Assembly (NCBI GenBank): GCA_016213595.1
Contig: JACRAA010000356.1
Span: 1 to 5,722 of the forward strand
Reading direction: 5' to 3'
Length of the DNA: 5,722 nt
Source of the DNA: Actinomycetota bacterium
Lineage (GTDB): Bacteria; Actinomycetota; Actinomycetes; Propionibacteriales; Propionibacteriaceae
The position numbers and the translations under genes are program-made. The notes beneath the pieces were generated by a model that worked only from the letters and a program-made list of their open reading frames with translations, was not told the DNA's origin and did not search any database. This document shows, in pieces, positions 4,348 through 5,722 of this stretch; position 1 is the stretch's first letter, and each line of letters starts with the position of its first letter.

Positions 4348-5722
4348 ATGGTCGCTGAGAGCGTACGGCGAGCAGTCGTTGTGCCCCCCGCCCGCCAGCC
4401 GGCCACGGCCCGCGACGACCGTACGTCCCTCGACACTCTCACCGAGCTGGCCAACGACCTCGCCGGCGAGTTCCGGCTGCGCCCCCTGCTCGCCCGCATC
4501 CTCGCAAGCGCCGTCGAGCTGCTCGACTGCCGGAGCGGGTCGATCTGCCTCATCGACCAGGCCGCGCACACGTACCGCAAGGAGATCGACCTCGACGAGG
4601 GCTGCCAGACAGGTGTGGTGTTCTCGCTCGACGAGGGCATGACCGGCTGCGTCGCCCGCGAGGGACGGCCGGTGATCTTCGACCGGTACGCGGACGTGCC
4701 GTACGGCCACATCGACACGGGCGAGAGCCGGTACCAGCGGGCCGTCATCGGGGTCCCCATCCGGCTGCGCACCGACCTCATCGGCGCCGTCATCGTCTTC
4801 GCCTCCACCACCCATCCGCTCTTCGACCGCGAGGACGCCCAGCTGCTCCAGCGCTTCGCCACCCACGCCGCCATCGCGATCGCGAACTCCCGGCTTCATG
4901 CCGAGGCGGCCGAACGGGGGCAGCGCGCTGCCGTCTCGGCCGAGCGCGAACGCTCCATGCAGGAGATCCACGACACCATCGGCCGCGGTCTGGTCTCGGT
5001 GATGCTGACGCTCCGCGAGGCCGAGCACATCGCCGCCTCGGGCGGCGACGTCACCGCGGCGCTGCTGCGCGCCCAGCGGGCGGTCCAGTCCACCCTGGAC
5101 GAGGGGCGACAGGCTGCCCTCGGCCTCGGGCCCACCAAGCTCGACGGTCGTCCGCTCGACGAGGTCATCGAGCTGGAGCTGGCCTGGGTCCGCGCCACGT
5201 CGTCCGTGACGACGGGCCTGCGGGTGTTCGGCGACCGGCGCGAGATCGACCACGAGGTACGCGTCCAGCTCATCCGCATCGTCCAGGAGTCGCTGACCAA
5301 CGTCGCCCAGCACGCCGCAGCCACCTCCGTACGTGTCGGCCTGGTCTACGGCTCCGAGGGCGTCTCGGTCATCGTCGAGGACGACGGTCGCGGCTTCGAC
5401 CTGTCGGCGCCCGAGGCCCGGCTCAACGGCGGTGTCGGCCTCGTCGGCCTGGTCCGGCGTGCCGCGCAGGTCGGCGGCCGTGTCCAGATCGACTCCACTC
5501 CCGGCTGGGGGACGCGGATCCGCGCGGACCTCCCGTACGTGCAGCAGCTCGACCACCTCGCCGACCGGGCGCGGCTCCGGGTGGTCGTCGCCCATGACCA
5601 GCCGGCGATGCGGGCAGGGCTGGTGCGCCTGCTCGACGCGAGCGAGCCCGGTGTCCAGGTCGTCGCCGAGACCGCCGACGTCACCGCGGCGGTCGACGCC
5701 GTGGCGATGCTTCGGCCGGATG
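4348..5722 (+). CDS. GAF sensor histidine kinase fused to receiver domain (3' partial)
   Basis: The frame is open to the window end: 458 residues are visible and the gene is cut. No membrane segment is seen, so it is a cytoplasmic sensor. Domains in order: GAF (about 28-177); a HisKA_3 dimerisation/phosphoacceptor region with E-I-H-D, H208 being the likely phosphorylated histidine; a HATPase domain (about 305-398) with N-box E314...T-N318...H322, D-x-G-x-G at 346-350 and a G-rich lid (361-367); then, after a short linker, the start of a NarL-type receiver domain (about 410 on). This would phosphorylate itself in response to a GAF signal and pass phosphate to its own receiver. The first acidic-pocket residue is H416 rather than D, with D417 kept; the phospho-accepting aspartate and any LuxR-type DNA-binding domain lie past the window. 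All four visible cysteines fall in the GAF (61, 67, 86, 101). ATG 4348 is chosen for GAGG at 4339-4342; ATG 4333 is the alternative. Third positions are about 95% G/C, unlike the cassette upstream. Confidence 0.85.
   Translation, partial: MVAESVRRAVVVPPARQPATARDDRTSLDTLTELANDLAGEFRLRPLLARILASAVELLDCRSGSICLIDQAAHTYRKEIDLDEGCQTGVVFSLDEGMTGCVAREGRPVIFDRYADVPYGHIDTGESRYQRAVIGVPIRLRTDLIGAVIVFASTTHPLFDREDAQLLQRFATHAAIAIANSRLHAEAAERGQRAAVSAERERSMQEIHDTIGRGLVSVMLTLREAEHIAASGGDVTAALLRAQRAVQSTLDEGRQAALGLGPTKLDGRPLDEVIELELAWVRATSSVTTGLRVFGDRREIDHEVRVQLIRIVQESLTNVAQHAAATSVRVGLVYGSEGVSVIVEDDGRGFDLSAPEARLNGGVGLVGLVRRAAQVGGRVQIDSTPGWGTRIRADLPYVQQLDHLADRARLRVVVAHDQPAMRAGLVRLLDASEPGVQVVAETADVTAAVDAVAMLRPD

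Noticed and set aside
4243..5595. 450-residue open frame on the - strand opposite the kinase gene
   Set aside because: It is a shadow of a very high-GC3 gene: the product is rich in D, G, R, V and A without domain motifs, runs across the kinase promoter region, and the opposite strand encodes clear GAF, HATPase and receiver domains.

Overview
The window looks like chromosomal DNA of a high-GC actinobacterium, most likely Streptomyces or a close relative. The evidence is the strong G/C bias at third codon positions, a tRNA-Leu(CAG) gene that does not encode its CCA end, stem-loops without U-tracts at gene ends, and the protein families present. The assignment is by feel for the sequence, not by a database match.

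Layout. Positions 1-250 are an apparently non-coding upstream region. Next come four genes on the + strand: an HdeD/DUF308-type six-helix membrane protein (251-835); a small DUF1003 membrane protein (1029-1469); a PAP2-type lipid phosphatase (start re-assigned to 1604, end 2404); and a phospholipase D-type cardiolipin synthase (2401-3852). A perfect 14-bp hairpin separates the first gene from the second. A folded 134-nt leader precedes the phosphatase. The phosphatase and synthase genes overlap by 4 bp and should be translationally coupled. A non-coding stretch (3853-4062) with short direct repeats and a hairpin leads to tRNA-Leu(CAG) on the - strand (4063-4145). Diverging from the tRNA, a large + strand gene (4348 to beyond the window) encodes a soluble GAF sensor histidine kinase joined in one frame to a response-regulator receiver domain.

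How it works together. Every protein in 251-3852 is predicted to sit in, or act on, the cytoplasmic membrane. The last two genes could form a short lipid pathway: dephosphorylation of phosphatidylglycerophosphate to phosphatidylglycerol, then condensation of two phosphatidylglycerols to cardiolipin. With HdeD- and DUF1003-type proteins alongside, the set reads as an envelope-stress or membrane-remodelling cassette; this is inference. It lies on the 3' side of a tRNA gene, the classic side for integrated elements. Codon third positions in the synthase and the HdeD gene are clearly less G/C-rich than in the kinase, so the cassette may be accessory DNA from another high-GC donor. No integrase or transposase is visible.

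The kinase gene looks like a separate, resident regulatory gene. Its effector is unknown because the receiver is cut by the window end. I saw no CRISPR array, insertion sequence or rRNA.
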